Below, one piece after another: positions 8,661 to 19,031 of a stretch of DNA of 64,000 nucleotides (position 1 is the stretch's first letter; each line of letters starts with the position of its first letter). A program made the translations under genes and the position numbers. The DNA is from Actinopolymorpha rutila (GTDB lineage Bacteria; Actinomycetota; Actinomycetes; Propionibacteriales; Actinopolymorphaceae), in the NCBI RefSeq assembly GCF_013407855.1, contig NZ_JACBZH010000001.1:1364001-1428000 (forward strand). The letters are read 5' to 3'. The notes beneath the pieces were generated by a model. The model did not search any database and was not told the DNA's origin. It saw only the letters and a program-made list of their open reading frames with translations.

Positions 8661-9233
8661 GTGAACGACATTCGCACCGATCGCCTCCTGCTCCGTCGAT
8701 GGCGGGGCGCCGACCTGGCACCGTGGGCGGAGATGAACGCCGACCCGGCCGTCCGTGAGCACCTGGGTGACCTGCTGACACCCGAGCAGAGCGCCGCCTC
8801 GGTGGAGACGTTCCAGGCAGAGTTCGACGAGCGTGGCTACGGGTGGTGGGCCGTCGAGGAACTCGCCACCGGGACGTTCGTCGGCTTCGCGGGCCTGGAC
8901 CTGGTGGACGAGGACATGCCGTTCGACGGGATCGAGATCGGCTGGAGGCTCGCTCGCCCCGCCTGGGGGCACGGCTACGCCACCGAGGCCGCGTTCGCCA
9001 CCCTGGCGTTCGGCTTCCGGACGCTCGCGTTGCCGGAGATCCTGGCCGTGACGACAGCCGGGAACCATCGATCGCAGGCGGTGATGCGCCGTATCGGCAT
9101 GACCCGCGATCCCGCTCAGGACTTCGATGACCCGTCGGTGCCGGACGGGCCGCTGCGGCGGAAAGTGCTCTACCGGATCAGTGCCCCTGACAAGTGCCAT
9201 GCCGGGGCGGCGGCGGACAGTCAGGCCGGGTAG
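8661..9233 (+). CDS. GNAT N-acetyltransferase (RimJ/RimL type)
   Basis: A 190-residue acetyltransferase: it opens VNDIRTDRLLLRRWRGADL, the usual RimJ/RimL first strand, and carries the acetyl-CoA pyrophosphate-binding loop in RPAWGHGYATEAAFAT and the NHRSQAVMRRIGM block. It probably acetylates an amine on a small molecule or protein; the substrate is unknown. GTG 8661 is chosen from homology of the first strand, though its Shine-Dalgarno is weak. The stop lies inside the first copy of a 23-bp tandem duplication that also covers the end of the convergent modC. Confidence 0.88.
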   Translation: MNDIRTDRLLLRRWRGADLAPWAEMNADPAVREHLGDLLTPEQSAASVETFQAEFDERGYGWWAVEELATGTFVGFAGLDLVDEDMPFDGIEIGWRLARPAWGHGYATEAAFATLAFGFRTLALPEILAVTTAGNHRSQAVMRRIGMTRDPAQDFDDPSVPDGPLRRKVLYRISAPDKCHAGAAADSQAG

Positions 9234-9243
9234 CAGCGGACAG

Positions 9244-9258
<15 letters not shown>
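9213..9258. repeat. 23-bp perfect tandem duplication across two convergent stop codons
   Basis: Bases 9213-9235 are repeated exactly at 9236-9258. The first copy contains the TAG stop of the acetyltransferase gene (9231-9233); the second contains the TGA of modC on the other strand (9244-9246). A recent slippage duplication is the likely origin. Confidence 0.95.
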
Positions 9259-10295
<1,037 letters not shown>

Positions 10296-10299
<4 letters not shown>

Positions 10300-11231
10300 C
10301 GGGGTACCCAGCGGTCGCGCATCGCGGCGAGCACCACCACCGAGACGACGAGCAGCAGCAGGCTGAGGACGATCGCCGCATCGGGGCTGGTCTCCATCGC
10401 GACGTACACCGCGAGCGGCATCGTCTGCGTCGTGCCCGGGAAGTTGCCGGCGAACGTGATCGTGGCCCCGAACTCACCGAGCGCCCTGGCCCAGGCGAGG
10501 ACCGCCCCGGCCGCGACGCCGGGGGCGACCAGGGGGAGGGTCACTCGGCGGAACGTCAGCCAGCCCGAGGCGCCGAGCGTGGCGGCGGCGTCCTCGTAGC
10601 GCCGGTCCGCCGCTCGCAGCGCACCCTCCACGCTCAGCACCAGGAACGGCGTGGCGACGAACGCCTCGGCGAGGACCACGGCCGCGGTGGTGAACGGCAG
10701 CGACAGGCCGAACCACGCGTCCAGCCACTGGCCCACCAGGCCACGCCGGCCCAGCACGAGCAGCAGCGCGACCCCACCGACGACGGGTGGCAGGACGAGC
10801 GGAACGGTCACCAGGGCGCGCGCCAGCCCGCGGCCCGGGAGCGTGCTGCGGGCGAGCACCCAGGCGAGCGGGACGCCGAGCACCAGTGCGACCAGGGTGG
10901 CGAGGGTGGCAGACAGCAGGGACAGCCGCAGCGCCTGCCAGACCTCCGGCCGGCCCAGCTCCTCGAGCAGGCTCGACCAGGGGGCGCGGACCACCAGGCC
11001 GAGCAGTGGGACGACCAGGAACGCCAGCCCGACGCAGGCGGGAACGGCGAGGACGATGGGAACCCGGGCGCGTACTCCGGTCCGGCGCTGCCCGCCGGCT
11101 GTCCTCCGGGCGGTTCGTGCGCCGTCGGCGCGGGGAGTCCGCTCGGCGGGGGAGTCGCCGCCGGAGACTGGCGGACCGGCGCCGGCGTTCGGACCGGTGC
11201 GCGGAGCGGGTCCACCGGTCCGTCGGGCCAT
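10296..11231 (-). CDS. modB: Molybdate ABC transporter permease
   Basis: A 311-residue membrane permease of the molybdate/sulfate type. After a 50-residue Arg/Gly/Pro-rich cytoplasmic N-terminus come about five to six membrane helices; the coupling EAA-like loop is DRRYEDAAATLGASGWLTF RRVTLPLVAPG (two pieces of one segment). It is cotranscribed with modC. No modA is found upstream or elsewhere in the window, so the binding protein is encoded elsewhere or lost. The exact start is uncertain because the N-terminal tail is low complexity. Confidence 0.9.
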
Positions 11232-11427
11232 GCCGGGATCCTATGGTCCGGCCTGCGGATCATGGTCGAGTGGTGAGCGGGTCATCCCCGCCCGTCCGGC
11301 ACGGCGGAGGAGAAGGTGCGGAGCGGTGTTCTACGCGCGACGACCTCAACGCAGCCGGGCGGGGTGCGAGGGCACGCGAACCGGGGCGGATCACCCGGCG
11401 AGAGGAGGACGGGGCATCATCGAGGAC

Positions 11428-11601
11428 ATGGACGAACCCAGGCAGCCTCGCCGAGCCGGCCGACGCGCGGACGCGATCGGCCCGTTGCTGCCCGACCGAG
11501 CGGCTGAGGACGATCCGGAGCGCTGGGGCGACCGGGACGGCTCAGAGGACGACGCCGACCGCCGCCTTCGTGACGAGGTGCCGCCCCACCACGGCCAGTA
11601 G
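11428..11601 (+). CDS. Small acidic actinobacterial protein
   Basis: A 57-residue protein starting MDEPRQPRRAGRRADAIG and ending in RDEVPPHHGQ. The pattern LLPDRAAEDDPERWGDR followed by a charged stretch and a PPHH end resembles small conserved actinobacterial proteins that carry LLP...WGE...PPHW motifs. Function unknown. ATG 11428 has GAGG close upstream and AGGAGG further away. The call rests on this family resemblance and the acidic composition. Confidence 0.55.
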   Translation: MDEPRQPRRAGRRADAIGPLLPDRAAEDDPERWGDRDGSEDDADRRLRDEVPPHHGQ

Positions 11602-11630
11602 AAGCAGCCGTCGGCCAGGAGAAGCAGCCG

Positions 11631-12134
11631 TCACCGGGAGACCGTCGGCTGCCCCGGCGGAGTCGGCGGGAGGTCGCGGCCCCGGCTCTGGTCGCCGGCT
11701 CCGTCCGGCCGCTGTTCGCCGGCACGGCCGTCCCGCTGCTCGCGGGCCTCGGCCAGCAGGTCGCGAATGTCGCGAAGCAGCAGGATGTCCTCAGCGGGTG
11801 GAACCTCCGGGGCGGCCTCGGGATCGTGACGGTGGCGGCGCAGGGCCGCCAGCCGGTTGACCGGCACCACCACGAGGAAGTAGATCGTGGCGGCGATGAT
11901 CACGAAGTTGAACACCGCGTCGATGATCAGCCCGAAGCTGAACTGCGCCTGGTGGACGGTGAAGCGTCCCACGTTGGTGAGGTCGGGCTTGCCGAAGATC
12001 GCCGCCACCAGCGGGTTGATGAAGCCGTCGAGCAGCCCGGTGACGATCTTGGTGAACGCCGCGCCCAGGACGACTGCGACCGCGAGGTCGAGGACGTTTC
12101 CACGCATCAGGAACTGTTTGAACCCCTTGAACAT
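11631..12134 (-). CDS. mscL: Large-conductance mechanosensitive channel
   Basis: A 167-residue MscL, a homopentameric pore that opens under membrane tension during osmotic downshock. It starts MFKGFKQFLMRGNVLDLAV, has the pore helix VAVVLGAAFTKIVTGLLDGF, a periplasmic loop, and the second helix in SFGLIIDAVFNFVIIAATIY. The C-terminal tail past residue 105 is longer and more Pro/Arg-rich than in mycobacteria. ATG 12134 follows GGAAGGAG at ideal spacing. Its place next to the SAF and FmdB genes matches the mycobacterial order. Confidence 0.95.
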   Translation of the reverse strand: MFKGFKQFLMRGNVLDLAVAVVLGAAFTKIVTGLLDGFINPLVAAIFGKPDLTNVGRFTVHQAQFSFGLIIDAVFNFVIIAATIYFLVVVPVNRLAALRRHRHDPEAAPEVPPAEDILLLRDIRDLLAEAREQRDGRAGEQRPDGAGDQSRGRDLPPTPPGQPTVSR

Positions 12135-12262
12135 CGGGCTCCTTCCTCGTCGTAGCGGTCGTTGCCGGAACCTACCGCGCGCCGGTCGTGCCACATCACC
12201 CCCTGTCCGAGCCAGGTCCGAGTCAGGTCTGAGTCAGGGCCGGGGTGATCGTCAGTCGATCG

Positions 12263-13123
12263 TCAGGGAACCGCACGCAGCACCAGGGAGATCCGCGACG
12301 TCACCGCCGCGCGGGCAAGGTCGGCGGCGGTCTCCGCCGGCACCGCCACCACGATCAGCCCACCCTCGCCGCCGGTGTCCACCGAGCCGCCGGAGCCGAG
12401 ACCGCCGAGCCCTCCGGCGCCACCGCTTTGCGCGCTGTCCGCGCCGTCACCGGTGCTGCCCGGCAGGGCGAGCACCCGGACGTGGGTGGCCACCACCCGA
12501 GCCGGGCGAGGCGCCTGGTCGACTCCGGTCTCGGCGGCCAGCAGGTCGATCCGGTCGCCGGGCCGGACGAGCGCGAGCGAACCGGGGTCGGCGACGCGTA
12601 CCGGAGCGGCCACCACCTGCGTGCTGGAGCGCACCCTTGCCAGCAGGTCGGGTCCTAGCAGCCGGGCGTCGGTGAGCGGCTCACCCGCCCGGACGGGACC
12701 GGCCAGCACAGCACCGCGGCGTCCCGGCCGGCCTGCCCGCGAATCACCTGGCAGCAGGACGCCGGAGGGTACGACGTGGGGAGGGAGCGCGACCTCGTGC
12801 AGGTCACCCGCGGTCAGAGGTGCTCCGCCGGGGAGGTCGCGCGCCGCCGCCAGGACGGTGACGGTGCGCGGCGGCTCGGGTGCCAGCAGGTGCAGTGCCA
12901 GCGCCACACCCGCGGCGGCCAGCCCGGCCGCGACCAGCCGGCGATGCCGGGAGATCGCCCGGGCGACCTCTCCCAGCACCCCTCGCCGGCCGGGTCGATC
13001 ACGGGCACGAGCGGGGGAGCCGGGCACGCCGGCCCGCGAGGCGGCCGAGGACAGCCCACCCGTACCGAACGGGTCGGCGGGCGAGGCATCGGTGCGCGAG
13101 GTGGGGAAGCGGCGGCGGGACAT
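12263..13123 (-). CDS. SAF-domain protein, CpaB/RcpC-like
   Basis: A 286-residue protein with a 55-residue cytoplasmic N-terminus, one membrane helix (LVAAGLAAAGVALALHLLA) and an outside SAF domain starting TVTVLAAARDLPGGAPLTAG. The later segment GDRIDLLAAETG with a Gly/Ser-rich linker and GGLIVVAVPAETAADLARAA resembles CpaB/RcpC, which assemble Flp pili; but no pilus genes lie nearby, and in actinobacteria such proteins often stand alone in this neighbourhood. Function is therefore unproven. ATG 13123 is the only clear start. Confidence 0.8.
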   Translation of the reverse strand: MSRRRFPTSRTDASPADPFGTGGLSSAASRAGVPGSPARARDRPGRRGVLGEVARAISRHRRLVAAGLAAAGVALALHLLAPEPPRTVTVLAAARDLPGGAPLTAGDLHEVALPPHVVPSGVLLPGDSRAGRPGRRGAVLAGPVRAGEPLTDARLLGPDLLARVRSSTQVVAAPVRVADPGSLALVRPGDRIDLLAAETGVDQAPRPARVVATHVRVLALPGSTGDGADSAQSGGAGGLGGLGSGGSVDTGGEGGLIVVAVPAETAADLARAAVTSRISLVLRAVP

Positions 13124-13267
13124 GCGAAGAGGCTAGGCAGCCCGCCCCGCCCGGAGGCGGTTGTCCACAGCCAGGGCGCTCGGAAGCGCCGAACCGCGGT
13201 CTGTGGACGAAAATCCGGCCGTCGGTTCCCGATGACGGCCCACGCAGCCGGCCCGCACAGGACCCGG

Positions 13268-13311
13268 ACATACGAACTGCCGCCCTCGACCGAGGACGGC
13301 AGTTCGTATGT
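13268..13311. terminator. 44-nt near-perfect palindrome after the Ruc-type gene
   Basis: Arms 13268-13282 and 13297-13311 pair perfectly over 15 bp, then one mismatch and four more pairs close a 4-base loop. It sits 45 bases past the stop of the leftward FmdB/Ruc gene and well before the SAF gene. A second small palindrome (TTCGTA/TACGAA, 13304-13317) overlaps its right end. A terminator is likely; a binding site is possible. No T-run follows. Confidence 0.65.
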
Positions 13312-13355
13312 ACGAACGAAACTCGCCGGCTCACACCGACGGCTGGGAAAACGAA

Positions 13356-13748
13356 CTAGGCGGCGTTGGAGGAACCGGAGCCGCTCGCGGTGCCCGCCTT
13401 CGACCCGGAGTCCTTGCTGCCCGACCCGTTGCCCGAGCTGTCCGAGGACTTGCCCGAACCGGAGTCGGACGAGCTGCTCGCGGACTCCTTGCCGGACCCG
13501 CCGGACTCCTTGGACCCGGAGTCCTTGCTGCCGCTGCTGCCGTTGCCGGAGGCACCGGACCGCTGCTGGCTGCTGCGGCTGTCGTTGCGGTAGAAGCCGG
13601 AGCCCTTGAAGACCACGCCGACGGCGCTGAAAACCTTGCGGAGCTTGCCGCTGCAAGCGGGGCATACCGTCAGCGGGTCGTCGGAGAACTTCTGGACGGC
13701 CTCAAGCTGCTCGCCGCAGTCGACGCAGGAGTACTGATAGGTAGGCAC
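13356..13748 (-). CDS. ruc: FmdB-type zinc-ribbon protein with Ser-rich disordered tail (Ruc-like chaperone)
   Basis: A 130-residue protein. Residues 1-50 are an FmdB zinc ribbon: PTYQYSCVDCGEQ and VCPACSGKL supply four cysteines. The rest is almost only Ser, Gly, Lys, Asp and Glu, hence disordered. This is the layout of M. tuberculosis Rv0991c (Ruc), a redox-regulated chaperone whose oxidised form binds unfolded protein, and the gene is in the same neighbourhood (mscL, SAF protein, cyclo-ligase, galU). GTG 13748 follows GGAGGG; a second GTG two codons upstream is in the same frame. Chaperone function here is inferred. Confidence 0.85.
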   Translation of the reverse strand: MPTYQYSCVDCGEQLEAVQKFSDDPLTVCPACSGKLRKVFSAVGVVFKGSGFYRNDSRSSQQRSGASGNGSSGSKDSGSKESGGSGKESASSSSDSGSGKSSDSSGNGSGSKDSGSKAGTASGSGSSNAA

Positions 13749-13913
13749 TGCCACCCTCCATGTGCACGGTCTGAAGACCTTCGCCGGCCTCGGCGGCCCG
13801 GTCGAAGGCGGCCTGGCCAAGGCGATACCGCAGCAAAGATTAGCACTCCGAGGCAAGGACTGCTAAGCCGTCCCGGCCTCGGAGAGCGCAACCTTCACCA
13901 ACCATCTCAGCCG

Positions 13914-14450
13914 TCAGTCGAACGCCTTCAGGTCCCGGTCGGTGGCGAACCACAGCGCCTCGGGGATCTCGAAGGTGGCGTACGAGTAGTTGCCCATCGG
14001 CAGCCAGTAGTCGTACTCCTCGACGGTCGAACCCTGCCAGACCAGCACGATCCGCCAGGTGTCGACGTAGAGCGTCCAGACCCGGCGCTTCCGGACGGCG
14101 CCCTCCTCCTCGAAGGTGTAGATCCGCTCCAGCTTGACGAGGTTGCCGAGCAGGTCGTCCTTGCGGGTCTCGACCTCGCACGCGGTCAACTGGGCCAGCC
14201 CCGCCTCGATGCCCTCACGGATCGTGTCCAGGTCCTCGGCGACCACGTGCTCGTCGAGCTTGCTGACCCACGCCGCGAAGTACGTCTTGGGGTCGTCCTC
14301 CTCGGGGGAGAACAGCACGCCCTCCCGGTCCTCGTCCAACTCGAACTGGTGCCAGTCGGACGGGAACCGGAACGAGAACCGCCCCAACGGGTCCTGGTAG
14401 GTGCTCACCCCGGTGAAACGGGGCCGCCCCTCGCGGACGGGAGTGGTCAC
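13914..14450 (-). CDS. Unknown protein coupled to the peptide ABC operon
   Basis: A 178-residue soluble protein with no signal peptide. It opens with [20 protein letters not shown], reminiscent of PsbP-like/DUF1795-type folds in which a short [16 protein letters not shown] motif starts the domain, and continues with [20 protein letters not shown] and many aromatic residues. I do not recognise a function. Its GTG start overlaps the stop of the upstream ATPase gene (GTGA), so it is translated with the transporter and may serve it. Confidence 0.75.
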   Translation of the reverse strand: MTTPVREGRPRFTGVSTYQDPLGRFSFRFPSDWHQFELDEDREGVLFSPEEDDPKTYFAAWVSKLDEHVVAEDLDTIREGIEAGLAQLTACEVETRKDDLLGNLVKLERIYTFEEEGAVRKRRVWTLYVDTWRIVLVWQGSTVEEYDYWLPMGNYSYATFEIPEALWFATDRDLKAFD

Positions 14451-15541
14451 TTCGTTGCCTCCTGCTGCCGTTGCGCCTGCTGCTTCTCCGCCTGCTTGGT
14501 CATTACCTCCGGCGCCACCGGGATCTCGGCGAGGCGGCTGGCGCCCTTGAGCTCGAGGGTGTCGGAGAAGTGACAGGCTGCCATGTGGTTGTCACCGGTG
14601 TCGCGGAGCGGCGGCTCCTCGGTCCGGCAGATGTCCTGAGCGTACGGACACCGGGTGTGGAAGTAGCAGCCGGACGGGGGGTTGGCCGGGCTGGGCACGT
14701 CACCGGTGAGCAGCGTGGGCCGGGTCCGCTTGCGCGGGTCCGGCTGCGGCAGGGACGACAGCAGCGCCTCGGTATAGGGCATCCTCGGGTTGTAGAACAG
14801 CTGGTCGGTGGTGCCGACCTCGACCACCTTTCCGACGTACATCACCGCGACCCGGTCCGAGATGTGCTCGACCACGCTGAGGTCGTGGGAGATGAAGAGG
14901 TAGGTCAGGTCGAAACGGTCCTGGAGGTCCTCCAGCAGGTTGAGCACCTGGGCCTGCACCGAGACGTCCAGCGCGGACACCGGCTCGTCACAGATGATCA
15001 GCTTGGGGTTCAGCGCCAGTGCCCGGGCGATGCCGATGCGCTGGCGCTGGCCGCCACTGAACGCGTGCGGGTAGCGGCTGGCGTGCTCGGGCCGCAGCCC
15101 GACCACGGTGAGCAGCTCGGCGATCCGGTCCCGCAACGCCCGCCCGGACAGCGTGTTGTTGATGATCATCGGCTCGGCGATGATCCGGCCGACCGTCATC
15201 CGCGAGTCCAGCGACGAGAACGGGTCCTGGAAGATGATCTGCATCTCCGGCCGGATCCGCTTCAGCGTCTTGTGGTCGGCGTCCCCGATGTTGACCTTGC
15301 CCAGCTCGGAGTGGTCGAAGACCACCGAGCCGTCGGTGGGCTCCTCCAGCCGGAGAATGGTCCGGCCGGTGGTGCTCTTGCCGCACCCGCTCTCCCCGAC
15401 GACCGAGAACGTCTCGCCGCGGTTGACCGAGAGGTTGACGCCGTCCACGGCCTTCACGTGGCCGACGGTCCGCCTCAGGAAGCCCTGCTTGATGGGGAAG
15501 TGCTTCTTGAGGTCGGTGACCTCGAGCAAAACGTCGTTCAC
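14447..15541 (-). CDS. Oligopeptide ABC transporter ATPase (OppF-type)
   Basis: A 364-residue ATPase of an Opp/Dpp importer. Walker A is [17 protein letters not shown], the signature [16 protein letters not shown], Walker [14 protein letters not shown], and the switch His is in FISHDLSVV. The C-terminal [15 protein letters not shown] block is the OppD/F iron-sulfur/cysteine motif. GTG 15541 follows GGAGGA. It is the second ATPase after OppD, 8 bases apart, and ends in a Gln/Lys-rich tail. Confidence 0.92.
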   Translation of the reverse strand: MNDVLLEVTDLKKHFPIKQGFLRRTVGHVKAVDGVNLSVNRGETFSVVGESGCGKSTTGRTILRLEEPTDGSVVFDHSELGKVNIGDADHKTLKRIRPEMQIIFQDPFSSLDSRMTVGRIIAEPMIINNTLSGRALRDRIAELLTVVGLRPEHASRYPHAFSGGQRQRIGIARALALNPKLIICDEPVSALDVSVQAQVLNLLEDLQDRFDLTYLFISHDLSVVEHISDRVAVMYVGKVVEVGTTDQLFYNPRMPYTEALLSSLPQPDPRKRTRPTLLTGDVPSPANPPSGCYFHTRCPYAQDICRTEEPPLRDTGDNHMAACHFSDTLELKGASRLAEIPVAPEVMTKQAEKQQAQRQQEATK

Positions 15542-15549
15542 GATTCCTC

Positions 15550-16764
15550 CTACTTGCCCGCGGCGGCGGACGCGGACGCGGCCTCGGCAGGTGTGCTGCC
15601 CGGGTAGAGGTGGCACCGGACGTTGTGGTCGGGTTTTCCTTCCACCGGAGCCTCCACCGGCAGCACCGTGTCGCACAACCCCTTCATCGCACTTGGACAG
15701 CGCGGGTGGAAGGGACAGCCCGGAACGGTGGAGTACGGGTCGGGCACCGAGCCCTTGATGACCTCCAGCGGCGTCCCGCGGTTGACGCCGATCCGGGGGA
15801 TCGACCGCAGCAGCGAGACGGTGTAGGGGTGCTTGGGGTCGTGGAAGATGTCGTCGACCGGTGCGCGTTCGACCACCCGGCCGAGGTACATGACGACCAC
15901 CTCGTCGCACAGCTGCGCCACGACGCCCATGCTGTGGGTGATGAACATGATCGACATGCCGTACTCGTCCTGCAGCTCGCGCATCAGCTCCAGGATCTGC
16001 GCCTCTGTGGTCACGTCGAGGGCCGTGGTCGGCTCGTCGGCGATCAGCAGGGTCGGCGTACACGACAGGGCCATCGCGATCATCGCGCGCTGGCGCATAC
16101 CACCACTGAGCTGGTGGGGGTAGCTCTTGGCGATGCGCTCGGGGTTGGGCATCCCCACCCGGCGCAGCATCTCCACGGCCCGCTTGTTGGCCTCGTTGCG
16201 GTCCGGCGTCTGGTGGAGCAGGACCGCCTCGGCGATCTGGTCGCCCACGGTGTAGACGGGGTTCAGCGAGGTCATCGGCTCCTGGAAGATCATCGAGATC
16301 TCCTGGCCGCGGATGGCCCGGATCCGGTCACCGGTCGGGTCGAGCGAGGTCAGGTCGACCACGCCCTGGGAGGTCTCGGCGGGAGCGCGCGTCGCGGTGT
16401 CGCTTCCGTCCGTCGTGCCGGCCTCGGGCGCGGCCTCCTTGACCGCGCCGGTGCGGCCGCGGTTGCGCTTGGTGGCCCGGCCACCGCCCTTCTTCTCCAC
16501 GCCCGGCCGGAACAGGATGTCGCCGTTGGTGATCCGGCCCGGCCGCTCGATGATCCGCAGGATCGCACGGGCGGTGACGCTCTTGCCCGAGCCGCTCTCG
16601 CCGACGATCCCGAGTACGCGGCCACGGGGAACGTCGAACGTGACGCCGTTCAGCGCGCGTACGACGCCGATCTGGGTCGGGAACTCCACCTGCAGCTCGC
16701 GGACGCTGACGACTGCGTCCGTGGCCATCTTGGTGGAGGGGTTGCTGATGGTTGCCTCACTCAT
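15550..16764 (-). CDS. Oligopeptide ABC transporter ATPase (OppD-type) with linker insertion
   Basis: A 404-residue ATPase. Walker A is [18 protein letters not shown], signature [16 protein letters not shown], Walker [14 protein letters not shown], switch His in FITHSMGVV, and the C-terminal [16 protein letters not shown] cysteine motif. Between ILFRPG and the VVDLTSL strand there are about 45 extra residues rich in Lys/Arg, Gly, Ala and Thr that ordinary OppD lacks. ATG 16764 is chosen. It pairs with the OppF-type protein downstream to power the permeases. Confidence 0.92.
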   Translation of the reverse strand: MSEATISNPSTKMATDAVVSVRELQVEFPTQIGVVRALNGVTFDVPRGRVLGIVGESGSGKSVTARAILRIIERPGRITNGDILFRPGVEKKGGGRATKRNRGRTGAVKEAAPEAGTTDGSDTATRAPAETSQGVVDLTSLDPTGDRIRAIRGQEISMIFQEPMTSLNPVYTVGDQIAEAVLLHQTPDRNEANKRAVEMLRRVGMPNPERIAKSYPHQLSGGMRQRAMIAMALSCTPTLLIADEPTTALDVTTEAQILELMRELQDEYGMSIMFITHSMGVVAQLCDEVVVMYLGRVVERAPVDDIFHDPKHPYTVSLLRSIPRIGVNRGTPLEVIKGSVPDPYSTVPGCPFHPRCPSAMKGLCDTVLPVEAPVEGKPDHNVRCHLYPGSTPAEAASASAAAGK

Positions 16765-16795
16765 GTCGAGACCCCTGTCTCTCCTCGTTGCCGAA

Positions 16796-16829
16796 CGAGG
16801 CCGGGACGCCAAGGTGGCGTCCCGCCTCG
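16796..16829 (-). other. Intercistronic hairpin between oppC and oppD
   Basis: CGAGGCCGGGACGCC and GGCGTCCCGCCTCG pair with one bulged base around a 5-base AAGGT loop, inside the 101-base gap between the permease and ATPase genes. It may protect or punctuate the message rather than end it. Confidence 0.6.
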
Positions 16830-16865
16830 CTCGTGCCGCGGATGCCGATGGTGTGCGGGTACGGC

Positions 16866-17984
16866 CTAGCCATAGGGGTCCACCGCGTCGCGTACGCCGT
16901 CACCGAGCAGCTGGTAACACGTCACCGCGAGCACCACCGCCACGGCGGGGATGAGCATCCAGGGGTACTGCTGGACGGCCTGCACCTTCTGCGCGTCCTG
17001 CAGGAGCACACCCCAGCTGACCGCCGGCGGCAACATTCCGATGCCGAGGAACGACAGTGAGGTCTCGGCGATGATGGTGGTCGGGATCGCCAGCATGGTC
17101 ACCACGACCAGGTGGCTGATCGAGTTGGGCACCATGTGGCTGAGGATGACGCGGGCGTGCCCGCTGCCCGCGGCCCGGGCCGCCGCCACGTAGTCGGCGC
17201 CGGCGTACGACATCACCTTTCCGCGGATCTGCCGGGCAAGGCCCGCCCAGCCCACCAGCGACAGGATGACGGTGATGAACAGATATCGCTTGGTCACCGT
17301 CATGTCGCGGGGAAGGATCGCCGCCAGCATCGCCCACAGCGGCAGCGTCGGGACCGAGAGGATGATCTCGATGATGCGCTGCAACACGTTGTCCACGAGG
17401 CCACCGAAGTAGCCGGAGATCGTGCCGATGATCGCGCCCAGGATCGTGCCGATTCCGACCCCCACCAGGCCGATGGTCAGGGAGACCCGCGAGCCGATGA
17501 TCGTTCGGCTGAAGATGTCCCGGCCCTGGTCGTCGGCGCCCCAGAGGTAGATGGTGTTGGACTTGTTCACCCCGAACAGGTGGGTGGTGGTCGGGATGAG
17601 ACCGAAGATCTTGTAGTCGGTGCCCTTGGTGAAGAAGCTGATCGGCGTCGCCTTGTTGCAGTCGGTCTTGTACTCCCAGGTGAACGTGGACTTGTTCAGC
17701 GTCTGGGCCACCCCGCAGACGGCCGGGCCGCCCTTCCAGGTGAGCTTGGCCGGTGACGCGTTGGCCCGGTCGGAGTTGACCGCGTTGGCGTCGTACGGGG
17801 CGAGGAACGGCGCGAACAACGCGATGCCGTACATCACCAGCAGTACGATCCCGCCGGCCACCGCGAGCTTGCTCTGCTTGAAGCGTCGCGCCATCAACCG
17901 CCACTGGGGGATCTCGCCGACGTCGGAGCCCTTCTCGGCAGGCGCCTCGTGCCCTTGGGAGATTGGTTCTTGCAGAATCGCCAT
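16866..17984 (-). CDS. Oligopeptide ABC transporter permease (OppC-type)
   Basis: A 372-residue inner-membrane permease. The N-terminus is cytoplasmic, helix 1 is near residues 42-62 (GIVLLVMYGIALFAPFLAPY), and a long outside loop of about 110 residues with two Cys follows, as in large-loop OppC members. Five further helices follow GRDIFSRTIIGSRVSLTIG; the coupling motif is DYVAAARAAGSGHARVILSH. ATG 17984 is 13 bases after the OppB stop, so the two are cotranscribed. Confidence 0.92.
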   Translation of the reverse strand: MAILQEPISQGHEAPAEKGSDVGEIPQWRLMARRFKQSKLAVAGGIVLLVMYGIALFAPFLAPYDANAVNSDRANASPAKLTWKGGPAVCGVAQTLNKSTFTWEYKTDCNKATPISFFTKGTDYKIFGLIPTTTHLFGVNKSNTIYLWGADDQGRDIFSRTIIGSRVSLTIGLVGVGIGTILGAIIGTISGYFGGLVDNVLQRIIEIILSVPTLPLWAMLAAILPRDMTVTKRYLFITVILSLVGWAGLARQIRGKVMSYAGADYVAAARAAGSGHARVILSHMVPNSISHLVVVTMLAIPTTIIAETSLSFLGIGMLPPAVSWGVLLQDAQKVQAVQQYPWMLIPAVAVVLAVTCYQLLGDGVRDAVDPYG

Positions 17985-17997
17985 CAGTGGCGCCCTC

Positions 17998-18984
17998 TCA
18001 CTCGGCGGACCGGGCCCGGGGGTCGACCCAGGCCAGTGCGATGTCGGCGAGCAGGTTGCCGACGATCAGCAGCATCGACAAGAACATCAGCAGCGTGGCC
18101 GCGAGGTACATGTCCTGGTTCAGCAGCGCCTGCAGGTACAGCGGTCCGGTGGTGGGCAGGTTGAGCACGATGCTCACGATCGCCTCACCGGAGATGAGGA
18201 CCGGCAACGTCGTACCCAGCGCCATGATCAGTGGGTGCACGGCGTTGCGGGCGGCGTGTTTCCAGATCACCCGGCGTTCCAGGACGCCCTTCGCGCGGGC
18301 GGTCTGGACGTACTGCTGGTTCAGGACGTCCAGCAGGTTGGCCCGCATCACGCGGGTGAGCCAGGCGGTACTGCTCGCGGAGATGACGACCAGCGGGATC
18401 CACAGGTGCTTGAGGAAGTCGACGAACTTCGCGCCGCTCCACGGGGCGTCCTGGTACTGCGCGGAGAACAACCCGCCGACGTCGGCCCCCAGGAATCTCG
18501 CGGCGAACACGAGGACAACCAGGGCCAGCAGGAACTCCGGCACGGCCACGCCCATGAACTGGAACAGGGTGATGATGTAGTCGGGTAAGGAATATCGATG
18601 GGTCGCTGAGTAGACCCCGATGGGTATGGCTATCAACCAGGCGATGATGAGCGCCCCGCCGGCGAGCATGACCGACAGGCCGAGGCGACCCCAGATGAGG
18701 GTGTTCACCGGCTGCCGGTAGGTGAACGACTGACCGAAGTCGCCCTTCACGAAGCCGCCGATCCACTTGCCGTACTGAACCATCACCGGGTCGCCCAGGC
18801 CGTAGCGCGTCTTGAGAGCGTCGATCTGGTCCTGCGACACGTTGTTGCCGATACTGCGCAGTCGCTGGATCTCGGCCGTCAGTGCGTCTCCGGGCGGCGC
18901 CTGGATCATCACGAAGCTGACGATCGAGATGATGAAGAGCGTGAGGATCATGTAGAGCAAACGCCGAGCAATGAATACGACCAT
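17998..18984 (-). CDS. Oligopeptide ABC transporter permease (OppB-type)
   Basis: A 328-residue permease with six helices. Helix 1 begins at residue 8 (RLLYMILTLFIISIVSFVMI), followed by the typical PPGDALTAEI loop. The coupling segment is the EAA-like RANLLDVLNQQYVQTARAKG. It forms the transmembrane heterodimer with the OppC-type protein. ATG 18984 is 90 bases from the binding-protein stop, a gap filled by a long palindrome. Confidence 0.92.
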   Translation of the reverse strand: MVVFIARRLLYMILTLFIISIVSFVMIQAPPGDALTAEIQRLRSIGNNVSQDQIDALKTRYGLGDPVMVQYGKWIGGFVKGDFGQSFTYRQPVNTLIWGRLGLSVMLAGGALIIAWLIAIPIGVYSATHRYSLPDYIITLFQFMGVAVPEFLLALVVLVFAARFLGADVGGLFSAQYQDAPWSGAKFVDFLKHLWIPLVVISASSTAWLTRVMRANLLDVLNQQYVQTARAKGVLERRVIWKHAARNAVHPLIMALGTTLPVLISGEAIVSIVLNLPTTGPLYLQALLNQDMYLAATLLMFLSMLLIVGNLLADIALAWVDPRARSAE

Positions 18985-19031
18985 CTGTGCGTCTCCCGAT
19001 CAGTCGATCCCGGTGGGGCGGGGCGCCAGGA

